A DNA stretch of 8,230 bases from the NCBI GenBank assembly GCA_964472565.1, contig CAYYNB010000227.1, positions 1 through 8,230 of the forward strand, read 5' to 3'. The DNA comes from DATAMF01 sp964472565. Its GTDB lineage: Bacteria > Chloroflexota > Anaerolineae > Aggregatilineales > Aggregatilineaceae. The notes under the pieces are model-generated. The model saw only the letters and a program-made list of their open reading frames with translations. It was not told the origin of the DNA and did not search any database. Positions 1 to 6,804 of this stretch are shown one piece after another. Position 1 is the stretch's first letter; each line of letters starts with the position of its first letter. Position numbers and translations under genes: made by a program.

Positions 1-126
1 GAACACGCACTGTTGCAGGGAGGCATCGTCACCGATAGCCTGCGCCCTGTACCCCCTCGTCTCGAAGAAGTGTTTATCTACTTTGTGCGACAGTACGGCG
101 CAGCTAACAAGGAGGCCATCCAGTGA
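1..126 (+). CDS. ABC transporter ATP-binding protein, C-terminal end only
   Basis: The first frame is open from base 1 to a TGA at 124-126 and gives the last 41 residues of a protein that begins outside the window. The tail contains P-P-R-L-E-E-V-F-I-Y-F-V, matching the 'S/R-L-E-D-V-F-I-x-L' motif that ends ATPase subunits of ABC-2 exporters. The same motif ends the complete ATPase at 2772-3734 (S-L-E-D-V-F-I-R-L-V). The stop overlaps the GTG start of the first permease by four bases (GTGA), so the genes are probably translationally coupled. AAGGAGG at 109-115, inside this coding end, is the ribosome binding site for that permease. The P-x-R-x-E-x-x-F-I form recalls the end of the first ATPase half of E. 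coli YbhF, but the nucleotide-binding domain itself cannot be seen. Confidence 0.85.
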   Translation, partial: EHALLQGGIVTDSLRPVPPRLEEVFIYFVRQYGAANKEAIQ

Positions 127-1319
127 AATGGCGGCATGTTTGGGCCATTGCCCGCAAAGAATGGCTGCATATTACGCGCGACCCTTTGACTATTTTTCTG
201 CTGGCGATTGGACCTGTGCTGATGTTAGTGCTGGTCGCCTACGCCATGGCCGCTGATGTCAAAAATATCCCAACGATTGTTCTCGATCTGGATCATACCC
301 CACAGTCGTTAGCCCTGATCCAACGCCTTGACGGGACCAGTGTGCTGCATGTGACCGGCCACGTCGCCAATCAGGACGCCTACGAGCATCAACTGGAGCG
401 GCGTGAAGCACGCCTGGTGGTGGTCATCGAGCAGGGTTTTGCGAACCAGATTCACGATCCGTCGCTGCTGCTCAGCCAGAATCTTGATGACGTTCGCCCT
501 CGCCTGCGTTTTGTCATCGATGGTACCGACCCGATCTCCGCCGAAACAGCCATGGAAACGGCCCTGAATGAGAGCAGTGCCTTCATGATCGAACAGTACA
601 ATGCCGCGCTCGATCAACAGCTTGCCGCAGGCGCAGACCTGGCGGCCATCCAGGCGATCCGGCAGCAGCTCGAAGTACCCATCAAAACGGATGTTGAAAA
701 CCGCTACAACCCGCAGCTTAAGTCCATCTGGGACCTGGTCCCGGCCATGATAGCGGTCGCTCTCACCCTGCCGGGGATGAGCATCAGCACCGTCATTGCC
801 CGTGAGCGTTCCCAGGGCACATTTGAGATGTTGGCCGCCACCCCGATTCATAAGGAGGCGGTCTTGCTGGGCAAGGCGATCCCGTATGTGATCACCTCGT
901 TGATCAACGTGGTGTTGATGTATATCGTCGCGCGGGTTGTGTTTGGTGTTCCCTTTCGGGGTAACCTGGTTCTATATCTGGCGCTGTCAAGTCTGTATGC
1001 TTTCGCCACCCTGGCTGTTGGGTTGTTGTTCAGCATCCTGATCAAAAACATGGAAGCCGCGTTGTGGGCCTCGATGCTGTTTTTCCTGTTTCCTGGAATG
1101 CTGCTGTCAGGCATGTACTTTCCGGTCGAGGTGTTCCCGTTCATTGTCAAGATCGAAACCCTGGAACTGCCGGTGGTCAGCGGCGTGATCATTAACCGGA
1201 ATATGTTCTTGCAAGGGGGTGGGCTTAAGGACCTGTGGTGGAACATCGCGCTGCTGCTGATTATCGCTGTCGAAGGTTTTGAGATCGCCGGGCGGCTGTT
1301 CAAAAAGAGGATAGTCTAA
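123..1319 (+). CDS. ABC-2 type exporter permease (YbhS/YbhR-like), first of pair
   Basis: A 398-residue inner-membrane permease that would form half of the channel of an ATP-driven exporter of drugs or other small molecules; the substrate cannot be read from sequence. It has the ABC-2 architecture: a basic N-terminus, TM1 at about residues 22-44, a large extracytoplasmic domain at about 46-203, then a C-terminal bundle with hydrophobic stretches near 205-225, 252-275, 281-308, 313-332 and 372-390. The coupling-helix signature R-E-R-S-Q-G-T-F-E-M-L is at about 227-237, followed by L-L-G-K-A-I-P-Y (248-255). The start is GTG at 123, chosen because AAGGAGG lies 7 bases upstream and the codon overlaps the upstream stop. 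Its stop TAA shares its last base with the next ATG. The region around 350-365 (L-P-V-V-S-G-V-I-I-N-R-N) diverges from the 'P-x-x-h-x-x-x-I-x-R-G' pattern of its partner, but no compensating frameshift is seen. Confidence 0.93.
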   Translation: MKWRHVWAIARKEWLHITRDPLTIFLLAIGPVLMLVLVAYAMAADVKNIPTIVLDLDHTPQSLALIQRLDGTSVLHVTGHVANQDAYEHQLERREARLVVVIEQGFANQIHDPSLLLSQNLDDVRPRLRFVIDGTDPISAETAMETALNESSAFMIEQYNAALDQQLAAGADLAAIQAIRQQLEVPIKTDVENRYNPQLKSIWDLVPAMIAVALTLPGMSISTVIARERSQGTFEMLAATPIHKEAVLLGKAIPYVITSLINVVLMYIVARVVFGVPFRGNLVLYLALSSLYAFATLAVGLLFSILIKNMEAALWASMLFFLFPGMLLSGMYFPVEVFPFIVKIETLELPVVSGVIINRNMFLQGGGLKDLWWNIALLLIIAVEGFEIAGRLFKKRIV

Positions 1320-2548
1320 TGCTCAGTCGAATCTTAAACATTGCCTGGAAGGACATGCTTCACCTGTGGCACAATCGCTTGCTGCTGATTATGGCGATTT
1401 TTGGCGCGGCGTCGGAACTGCTCTTGATCGGTTGGGCTACCGGCTCCAAGATCGATAATCTGAAGGTCGTCGTGGTGGACTACGACAGCACATCGACCAG
1501 CCAGGCCCTGATCGACCGTCTGGCTTCCAACGAGACCGTGCATTTGGACCGGAAAACAGCTGAAACCGTCACTCGCAGATTCGACCGGGACGAGGATCGT
1601 AATGATGTGCTGGATGACTTATTCACGGGGGGAAACTTCATTTTCAGCCCTGATCCGGTGCTCCTGGTCGAAATTCCAGAGGGTTTTGAGGCAAGCTTGC
1701 TGGCAGATCATCAGCCGGAAGTCGTTTTGACGGTTAATGGAGCCAATTCCTTACCCGGCACAACGGCCCGCCGCGCTGTCGAAGAAGAAGTGTACACCTT
1801 TGGAATGGTAATCGCAGCGCAGACTGCGGCGGGGAGTAACACTGCATCAGCAGCGGTAGTAAACAGTGCAACGCTCGAACGTTTGGTATCACAACAGATT
1901 AACGCCAGCCAACCTCCCGTCACGGTGCGTTACAACGAGAAGCTGAACCGGGCACACTACACCACTCCCAGCGAGGCTGCCTTTATTCTTTATATCATCG
2001 CCATAATGATTGCGGCCTTTATGCTTGCCCGCGAACGGGAGTTAGGCACATTCGAGCAGTTACTCGTTATGCCGATGCGCCCGCTCGAAATCATCATCGG
2101 GAAAGCTATCCCGGCGATGTTTATAGGTTACGCCAACTTTATGCTCGTGTTGGGCATCATGCATGTCGCTTTTGGCATCCCGGTGCGTGGTTCGCTGCTG
2201 CTGCTCCTGGTTCTGGCTCTGGGGTACCTGTTTGTGGAGATAGGGCGTGGGTTCTTTGTGGCCCTGATCTCACGCACCCAAAACCAGGCCCTGCTGATCA
2301 TCATGCTGATCGCGTTCGTGGACATTACTTTCTCCGGGTATGCCATACCGGTCGAGTCGATGCCTTCCCTGATGCAGACCGTTGCGAACTTTTTCCCAAT
2401 CCGCCATTGGATGATTATTCTACGGGGCATTCTGCAAAAGGGTGTCGGATTAGAGGTGTTGTGGCCGCAGCTCCTATGGCTGGCTGTGTTGGGTGTGGTG
2501 ATCAACACGGGGACACTGTGGCTCTTCCGTCGCACTCTGGGCAAGTAA
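1319..2548 (+). CDS. ABC-2 type exporter permease (YbhR/YbhS-like), second of pair
   Basis: A 409-residue permease, paralogous to the preceding one and presumably its heterodimer partner. TM1 is at about residues 21-41. An extracytoplasmic domain spans about 45-215, and a C-terminal membrane bundle has hydrophobic stretches near 219-237, 262-285, 291-315, 322-345 and 382-403. The ABC-2 signature R-E-R-E-L-G-T-F-E-Q-L-L is at about 238-249, with I-I-G-K-A-I-P at 259-265. The conserved F-P-I-R-H-W-M-I-I-L-R-G-I-L-Q-K-G-V-G is at about 359-377. The ATG at 1319 overlaps the previous TAA (TAATG) and is preceded by the purine-rich AAAAAGAGG at 1302-1310, so it should be co-transcribed and translationally coupled. 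No ATPase is fused to it. The next gene on the strand is an ATPase 223 bases downstream. Confidence 0.94.
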   Translation: MLSRILNIAWKDMLHLWHNRLLLIMAIFGAASELLLIGWATGSKIDNLKVVVVDYDSTSTSQALIDRLASNETVHLDRKTAETVTRRFDRDEDRNDVLDDLFTGGNFIFSPDPVLLVEIPEGFEASLLADHQPEVVLTVNGANSLPGTTARRAVEEEVYTFGMVIAAQTAAGSNTASAAVVNSATLERLVSQQINASQPPVTVRYNEKLNRAHYTTPSEAAFILYIIAIMIAAFMLARERELGTFEQLLVMPMRPLEIIIGKAIPAMFIGYANFMLVLGIMHVAFGIPVRGSLLLLLVLALGYLFVEIGRGFFVALISRTQNQALLIIMLIAFVDITFSGYAIPVESMPSLMQTVANFFPIRHWMIILRGILQKGVGLEVLWPQLLWLAVLGVVINTGTLWLFRRTLGK

Positions 2549-2607
2549 CGGGGTCCCGCTTCTTTCTAGTCCGGGGACTCTGCCCAGCCGCTTGTTAGTC
2601 AGTGTAA

Positions 2608-2632
2608 GAGCCTGCTTCTTTTTGAAGCGCTC
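2608..2632 (+). other. stem-loop in the 223-base gap between permease and ATPase genes
   Basis: GAGC-CT-GCTTC / TTTTT / GAAGC-GCTC folds as a 9-bp stem with a 2-base bulge and a T5 loop. No T-tract follows, so it is not a classical intrinsic terminator. It could be a transcript-processing or stabilising structure, or a weak attenuator. The rest of 2549-2771 holds two small GC palindromes (CGGGGTCCCG at 2549-2558, AGTCCGGGGACT at 2568-2579), no convincing promoter, and the ribosome binding site of the next gene (AGAGGTG just before 2766). Confidence 0.4.
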
Positions 2633-2771
2633 TCTATGCTCGCAGTGCATGAATTTTGTCTGTCCGCTGAACAAAGTGAGTAAAACGGCGCGAAAAGCTT
2701 TCTTCACACTTAAACCACAGGCTGCCGAAGCATGGGACATGGATACCGAAACCAACTAAAGAGGTGCAAAA

Positions 2772-3734
2772 ATGCGGAATAACAATCACTACACGGAAAA
2801 TGTCATCGAGGTGAAAAACCTCGCCAAAAAGTTCGGCTCGTTCACGGCAGTGGATGGCCTTTCATTCGTTGTACCGCGCGGCCAGATTTTTGGATTTCTG
2901 GGACCCAATGGCGCCGGCAAGACCACTACCATCCGTATGCTGCTGGGTCTGCTAAAGCCGACAGGTGGCACCGCCCTGGTATTGGGCCATGATGTGTGCA
3001 AGCAGGCGCTCGGCATCCGTGCACGGTTGGGGTATATGTCACAGAAGTTTACACTCTACAGCGATCTGACGGTCGAGGAAAACCTGAAATTCTATGGGCG
3101 TAGTTATGGGCTGCATCAGAAGCGGCTGCATGACCGGATTGCCTACGTGTTGGAGATGGCCGATCTTAAAGGTCGAGAGCACCTGACACCGCCCAAACTC
3201 TCCGGTGGATGGCGGCAGCGTTTGGCGCTTGGGGCGGCACTGCTGCATGAGCCTGATATTGTATTTCTGGATGAACCTACAGCCGGAGTTGATCCACTCT
3301 CAAGAAGGGCGTTCTGGGAACTTCTATACCAGATTTCAGCCCAGGGTACGACCATTTTTGTAACGACCCACTATATGGATGAAGCCGAACGTTGTGAAAG
3401 CCTGGCGTTTATCCATAGTGGAAAGCTGATCGCACACGGCACGCCACACGAAATCAAGACAGCCTACCTGCCGGGTGATGTGGTACAGATTACCCCTGTT
3501 CATACCACGCCAACCCTGGAACTGCTCCATCAAGCCTGTTTTTCTGGCCAACTGGGTCCATGTCTGGATGTAAGCCTGCATGGCGCACAGGTTCACGTCA
3601 CCACACACAATGCGGCGGAAACCAAAGAACGCCTCATCCGGGCACTGGCTGCCGCCAACGAACCTTACTCCGATGTAGGCATCATCTCACCCTCGTTGGA
3701 AGACGTATTTATTCGATTGGTGAAAAGCCAGTAG
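2772..3734 (+). CDS. ABC-2 exporter ATP-binding protein (resembles second ATPase half of YbhF)
   Basis: A 320-residue cytoplasmic ATPase that would power the permease pair. Walker A G-P-N-G-A-G-K-T is at 44-51 and the Q-loop glutamine at 91 within Y-M-S-Q-K-F-T-L-Y. The signature is L-S-G-G-W-R-Q-R (143-150), with Trp where the consensus has Gln. Walker B is I-V-F-L-D-E-P-T with catalytic Glu168, the D-loop is at A-G-V-D (171-174), and the switch His is His200. A C-terminal extension ends in S-L-E-D-V-F-I (308-314). The stretches Y-M-x-Q-K-F-x-L-Y and T-T-H-x-M-D-E-A-E-x-C closely recall the second nucleotide-binding domain of E. coli YbhF. The ATG at 2772 is used because an in-frame TAA lies at 2757-2759 and AGAGGTG sits just upstream. 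Tandem stops TAG-TGA end the gene. Confidence 0.95.
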   Translation: MRNNNHYTENVIEVKNLAKKFGSFTAVDGLSFVVPRGQIFGFLGPNGAGKTTTIRMLLGLLKPTGGTALVLGHDVCKQALGIRARLGYMSQKFTLYSDLTVEENLKFYGRSYGLHQKRLHDRIAYVLEMADLKGREHLTPPKLSGGWRQRLALGAALLHEPDIVFLDEPTAGVDPLSRRAFWELLYQISAQGTTIFVTTHYMDEAERCESLAFIHSGKLIAHGTPHEIKTAYLPGDVVQITPVHTTPTLELLHQACFSGQLGPCLDVSLHGAQVHVTTHNAAETKERLIRALAAANEPYSDVGIISPSLEDVFIRLVKSQ

Positions 3735-3739
3735 TGACG

Positions 3740-3795
3740 ATGACAAGCCGGATCAATCAACAGATTTCGATCTGTAGCGATGCGCTTGTTGTCAT
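3740..3795 (+). other. composite stem-loop just after the ABC ATPase gene
   Basis: Five bases after the tandem stop codons, ATGACAA (3740-3746) can pair with TTGTCAT (3789-3795). Nested inside, ACAGAT (3760-3765) pairs with ATCTGT (3770-3775) around a TTCG tetraloop. There is no T-tract, so this would be a structured 3' end rather than a textbook intrinsic terminator. The stretch 3796-3859 shows nothing further that I can name. Confidence 0.35.
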
Positions 3796-3859
3796 GGACA
3801 TGACTCGCTTCATGTTGAGTTTCCAGTTCCATGGGCTGAAGTTCACCGGCTGACCAGGA

Positions 3860-3881
3860 TGAGTTGAACATCGTCAACTCA
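3860..3881. other. 8-bp stem-loop between convergent genes, covering the asparagine-synthetase-like stop codon
   Basis: TGAGTTGA (3860-3867) and TCAACTCA (3874-3881) form a perfect 8-bp stem with a 6-base loop. The right arm contains the stop codon (TGA read on the minus strand at 3881-3879) of the convergent gene. Neither side carries a T-run, so termination would have to be weak or protein-assisted. Its position between two convergent genes fits a bidirectional transcript end. Confidence 0.4.
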
Positions 3882-5273
3882 ACAAACCGGCGCACCCTTC
3901 GTCCGCCCCATCCATGCCAGATTGTCGAGTTCTCCGAACCGCTCGCGAAAGAGACGATAGTACACCAGTTCTTCCTTCGTGTTGAGTCTCCAGCCGTTGG
4001 GTAGATGCCGTTCGCGGTCAAAATCAGCGTCTGAGATCTGGGTATTGGCATGGTCCGCCAGTAGTTCGCCGACGCCAGTTCCTTGCCAAAACTTGGCTTT
4101 GCCTCGCCATAACACCTGGTCAGGCAGCACATCCACCAGGGCCCGGCGCAGAATCCATTTCTCTACAACGCTGTCTTCGCGCCAGAGTTTGAGTTCGGTG
4201 GGAATTTGGAGGGCGTAATCCACGATATCCAGGTCAAGAAATGGCACATGGGCGATCAGGCCATGTGCGGCAGCGCTGCGATCGACACGTTGCAGGGCAG
4301 TGTTATGCAACCGCCGTGTGATATCGAGCAGTTCCCCTGGCAATTGGGTGGGGTTCAGTGTCTTCAAATACGCATAACCGCCAAATAATTCATCAGCGCC
4401 TTCGCCCGAAAATACCGAACCGACATGATCAGCCGCATAACGAGCGACCAGATAGTTGGTTACTGCCGAGCGCACCAACAACGCGTCGAACGATTCCAGG
4501 TGATAGATCACGTCCGGTAGCGCGGCCAGCAAGTCGTCCAAGGTGACGATCACTTCGTGGTGATGCGTTTTCAGATAGTTCGCGACCTGTTGGGCATAGT
4601 TCAGATCTGGCGCACCCTGGATGCCCCCGGCAAAGGTGTGCAGCTCACTCACATGGGGGCATGCCAGGGCGACAATCGCGCTGGAATCCAATCCGCCCGA
4701 AAGCCATCCTCCCATGATTTCACTGTCGATGCGGCGTTGAATGGCTTGTTCCAGCAGAGTACGCAATGCGGATGCAATTGTATCGGGGGATGCGAGTTCC
4801 AAGTGGCTGCGGTGCCGTATGTCAGCATAAGTGTGAAAGCCACTCTGGCTGTCATACCACGCGCCCGGCGGGAATTCGTGTACGTCATGGGTGGCTTCGA
4901 GCAATGCCTTCACTTCCGAAGCAAAACACAATGCTCCATCGTCTGTGTGTCCATAATACAATGGGCACACGCCCAATGGGTCACGTGCCAGGAATATCCC
5001 CTCCGGGCTAGATGCCGCCACTGCGAACGGTCTTCGCCTGCGGTGCAAAGTGTCAGGCTCCAGGCGAGGAGGCAGACTCCCATCCCACACTACCTGTTTG
5101 TGCAGATCTGGAGCGGCAGGTGTGGTTTTGGTCTCTGGCCAGACCGCTCCGAGTGTAGCCCCGTCGCAAGCGATGATCTTGGGACCGTGAGAACCACGAT
5201 GCGAAAGGCGACTCAACACTCGGATTACCTGATCGCGTCCATCCCTACTTTCAACCCCTGCAATACCAGCCAC
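3879..5273 (-). CDS. asparagine-synthetase-like protein lacking the glutaminase nucleophile
   Basis: A 464-residue protein with the two-domain layout of class-II-amidotransferase asparagine synthetases (AsnB) but shorter than the usual 500-650 residues. The N-terminal half keeps the domain skeleton: H-R-G at 25-27, A-R-D-P-L-G-V-x-P-L-Y-Y at 96-107 and F-A-S-E-V-K-A-L at 117-124. It starts M-A-G-I-A-G, so catalytic Cys2 is Ala, and the usual 'R-L-x-I-x-D' and 'N-G-E-I-Y-N' segments are not recognisable. The synthetase half is intact: PP-loop S-G-G-L-D-S-S at 192-198, S-G-E-G-A-D-E-L-F-G-G-Y at 289-300, P-F-L-D at 344-347, and basic R-G-K-A-K-F near 390-395. Expected chemistry is ATP-dependent adenylation of a carboxylate and amide formation, using ammonia or an internal amine. 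The GTG start at 5273 is the only plausible start: TAG is in frame at 5285-5283, and AGGGG (5280-5284) sits 6 bases upstream. Confidence 0.88.
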   Translation of the reverse strand: MAGIAGVESRDGRDQVIRVLSRLSHRGSHGPKIIACDGATLGAVWPETKTTPAAPDLHKQVVWDGSLPPRLEPDTLHRRRRPFAVAASSPEGIFLARDPLGVCPLYYGHTDDGALCFASEVKALLEATHDVHEFPPGAWYDSQSGFHTYADIRHRSHLELASPDTIASALRTLLEQAIQRRIDSEIMGGWLSGGLDSSAIVALACPHVSELHTFAGGIQGAPDLNYAQQVANYLKTHHHEVIVTLDDLLAALPDVIYHLESFDALLVRSAVTNYLVARYAADHVGSVFSGEGADELFGGYAYLKTLNPTQLPGELLDITRRLHNTALQRVDRSAAAHGLIAHVPFLDLDIVDYALQIPTELKLWREDSVVEKWILRRALVDVLPDQVLWRGKAKFWQGTGVGELLADHANTQISDADFDRERHLPNGWRLNTKEELVYYRLFRERFGELDNLAWMGRTKGAPVC

Positions 5274-5419
5274 GTTTAGCCCCTATTCTGAACTGAGGAC
5301 CAGAGATCCTTCTCATACATGTGCGAATAGTTCTTATGCATTTATGTTAACACATGCTTGCACCAGATTTGTGAAGGATAATACGAATTAGGCTTTAGGA
5401 AGAATTGCCACAACGAGAG

Positions 5420-5479
5420 GTGGTCAGGAATCGCCCTTGCCCCTGCTGCGGGACATTTGTTGTTTACTCTCCTGACCAC
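5420..5479. repeat. perfect 10-bp inverted repeat, operator-like, in a divergent promoter region
   Basis: GTGGTCAGGA at 5420-5429 and its exact reverse complement TCCTGACCAC at 5470-5479 are separated by 40 bases. Their centres are 50 bp apart, close to five helical turns. The right arm fits between a candidate -35 (5457-5462) and -10 (5481-5486) for the downstream plus-strand gene, where a repressor would block transcription. The two arms could also pair as a long-loop hairpin in a rightward transcript started further upstream. Confidence 0.5.
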
Positions 5480-5486
5480 ATACAAT
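5457..5486 (+). promoter_or_regulatory. candidate sigma-70-type promoter for the SRPBCC gene
   Basis: TTGTTG (5457-5462) and TACAAT (5481-5486) are separated by 18 bases and lie about 27 bases ahead of the ATG at 5513. A second TACAAT at 5494-5499 lacks a convincing -35. The remainder of the 239-base divergent gap (5274-5419) is AT-rich around 5330-5395 and should hold the leftward promoter of the asparagine-synthetase-like gene, but I find no good box pair there. Confidence 0.4.
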
Positions 5487-5512
5487 GAGCAAATACAATT
5501 CAGGGGGGAATT

Positions 5513-6325
5513 ATGGAAACCATCTTGAACATTGCATTGGTGCTAAGCCTGCCACTCCTGGTCTACATTGTTTTTCTGCGGTCCAGAATCTTAGCCTGGG
5601 GAACCTCTGACGATGAAGTCAACCTGCCATTGATGGGCGATGAGTTGGCGCCCTCTATCAGTGCCACGCGTGCGATATCCATCAATGCACCGATTTCCGA
5701 GGTTTGGAAGTGGGTGACTCAACTGGGGGCGGATCGAGGTGGGTTTTTCAGTTATGCGCTACTCGAAAAGGCGCTGGGATACGAGATGCGGGAGCCAGAA
5801 CACGTCACCGAATTCCAGGGCATGGACGTAGGGCGGGTTGTTCCGGCCTCACTCGACGAGTCAAAAAGCGTTATCAAGTTCGATTTTCCCGTGGTGGCGG
5901 TTGAACCGGGAAAAGCCTTCGTTCTGAAGGAATGGGGAGCCTTTGTCCTGAACGAGATCAGCCCAACACAAACCCGCCTGATTGTACGAACGCATGGGCA
6001 AGAGTGCCCCAATCTCCTGAGTAAGGTGGATCGTTTTGTAGGCGAACCGTTGCATTACCTCATGGAACGAAGAATGCTCATGGGGTTCAAAGCCCAGGCC
6101 GAAACCGGTATGCCACTATCATCGACTGCCGATAACGTGTGGCTCCTGGGCATATTTTTGTCGGGTATTGGCATCGCCCTGTTGGCCTTCATGGGGGGCG
6201 GTGTCCAGACTGTCGCACTATCCATCATCTACGGAATCATCTGGCTGTGGACCCTCCTGATTTTCAATCCGCGCTCACCATTCAGCCTGATTCTGTTTTT
6301 GGTCATAGCCGCGACGATAGGGTGA
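5513..6325 (+). CDS. membrane-anchored SRPBCC (START/Bet v1-like) domain protein
   Basis: A 270-residue protein. An N-terminal membrane helix is at about residues 4-23 followed by R-S-R, and a soluble domain spans about 50-198. Two or three C-terminal hydrophobic segments are at about 209-229, 234-252 and 256-269. The soluble part opens with A-T-R-A-I-S-I-N-A-P-I-S-E-V-W-K-W-V (51-68), the typical first strand and helix of the SRPBCC hydrophobic-ligand-binding fold. Also typical are L-G-A-D-R-G-G-F-F-S-Y (71-81) and M-E-R-R-M-L-M-G-F-K (184-193), which in this fold belong to the long C-terminal helix. No ligand or enzymatic activity can be inferred. The start is ATG at 5513 with AGGGGGGA (5502-5509) close upstream. 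It ends directly after a hydrophobic run (L-V-I-A-A-T-I-G) without a polar tail, which may indicate a short natural end or a C-terminal truncation. It is transcribed divergently from the asparagine-synthetase-like gene. Confidence 0.8.
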   Translation: METILNIALVLSLPLLVYIVFLRSRILAWGTSDDEVNLPLMGDELAPSISATRAISINAPISEVWKWVTQLGADRGGFFSYALLEKALGYEMREPEHVTEFQGMDVGRVVPASLDESKSVIKFDFPVVAVEPGKAFVLKEWGAFVLNEISPTQTRLIVRTHGQECPNLLSKVDRFVGEPLHYLMERRMLMGFKAQAETGMPLSSTADNVWLLGIFLSGIGIALLAFMGGGVQTVALSIIYGIIWLWTLLIFNPRSPFSLILFLVIAATIG

Positions 6326-6365
6326 GTGTCTTGAGGGAATCTCGACGTTGGCCACGTGTGCCGGG

Positions 6366-6776
6366 CTAGAACTCGAAGTCGGGCCACTTGAGGACAAGTA
6401 CCGCAACCAGAATCGCCACATTGATGAGAATACCGATCCACCCCTGATCATCCCACCGCCGCATCGTTCCATCCCAGAAAAGAAAATAGATCACGGCAGA
6501 AAATGCGGCGGCGCTCACGATCACCGGTTGCCACCAGGCTTGCTGCATGAGTACGCCAGCACCACTGGCCACAAACCCGATGGCTGCCGCTATCAGGCAG
6601 GCGCTGGCCAGCCTCCGGGTGACGTCATCTCCCAAGAGCTTTGAAAATGCCCACGCGCCATTGGGCCAGGACAATCCCGGTTGCAGCTCAAAATAGCGGG
6701 CGCTTTGCCCAAAGTACAGCAGGTGAACCAGACCGTGCAGTACACAGAAGACCCCCAATATGATTCTGATACTCAT
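6366..6776 (-). CDS. small four-helix membrane protein, uncharacterised
   Basis: A 136-residue hydrophobic protein with predicted membrane helices at about 3-22, 54-76, 83-101 and 113-129. Recognisable features are L-H-G-L-V-H-L-L-Y-F-G-Q-S (13-25), whose histidines lie in the first helix, then W-P-N-G-A-W-A-F-S-K-L-L-G-D (37-50) and W-W-Q-P-V (81-85). I know similar hypothetical proteins but no established function. ATG at 6776 is preceded by AGGAG at 6788-6784 with good spacing. It follows the next upstream minus-strand gene by only 28 bases, so the two probably form an operon and may act together in the membrane. It is convergent with the SRPBCC gene across a 40-base gap (6326-6365) with no clear terminator. 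Confidence 0.8.
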   Translation of the reverse strand: MSIRIILGVFCVLHGLVHLLYFGQSARYFELQPGLSWPNGAWAFSKLLGDDVTRRLASACLIAAAIGFVASGAGVLMQQAWWQPVIVSAAAFSAVIYFLFWDGTMRRWDDQGWIGILINVAILVAVLVLKWPDFEF

Positions 6777-6804
6777 GGAACTTCTCCTCTCTTGATACGG
6801 TTGA

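Noticed and set aside
309..1303. Long minus-strand open frames across the first permease (309-851 and 848-1303)
   Set aside because: They mirror the coding bias of the ABC-2 permease and show no recognisable protein features.
2649..2759. A 36-codon frame (ATG 2649 to TAA 2757-2759) directly ahead of the second ATPase
   Set aside because: It has no ribosome binding site and no recognisable motif, and is too short to support without conservation data.
4557..5279. A 240-residue open frame on the plus strand opposite the asparagine-synthetase-like gene
   Set aside because: The translation is low-complexity in pattern, has no domain motif and lies wholly antisense to a gene with clear PP-loop and S-G-E-G-A-D-E motifs; it is a shadow frame.
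3735..5512. Possible lasso-peptide or beta-lactam-type biosynthetic cluster suggested by the Cys-less asparagine-synthetase homologue next to an ABC exporter
   Set aside because: No precursor peptide, leader peptidase or partner enzyme is visible on either side, and the exporter is convergent rather than co-transcribed.
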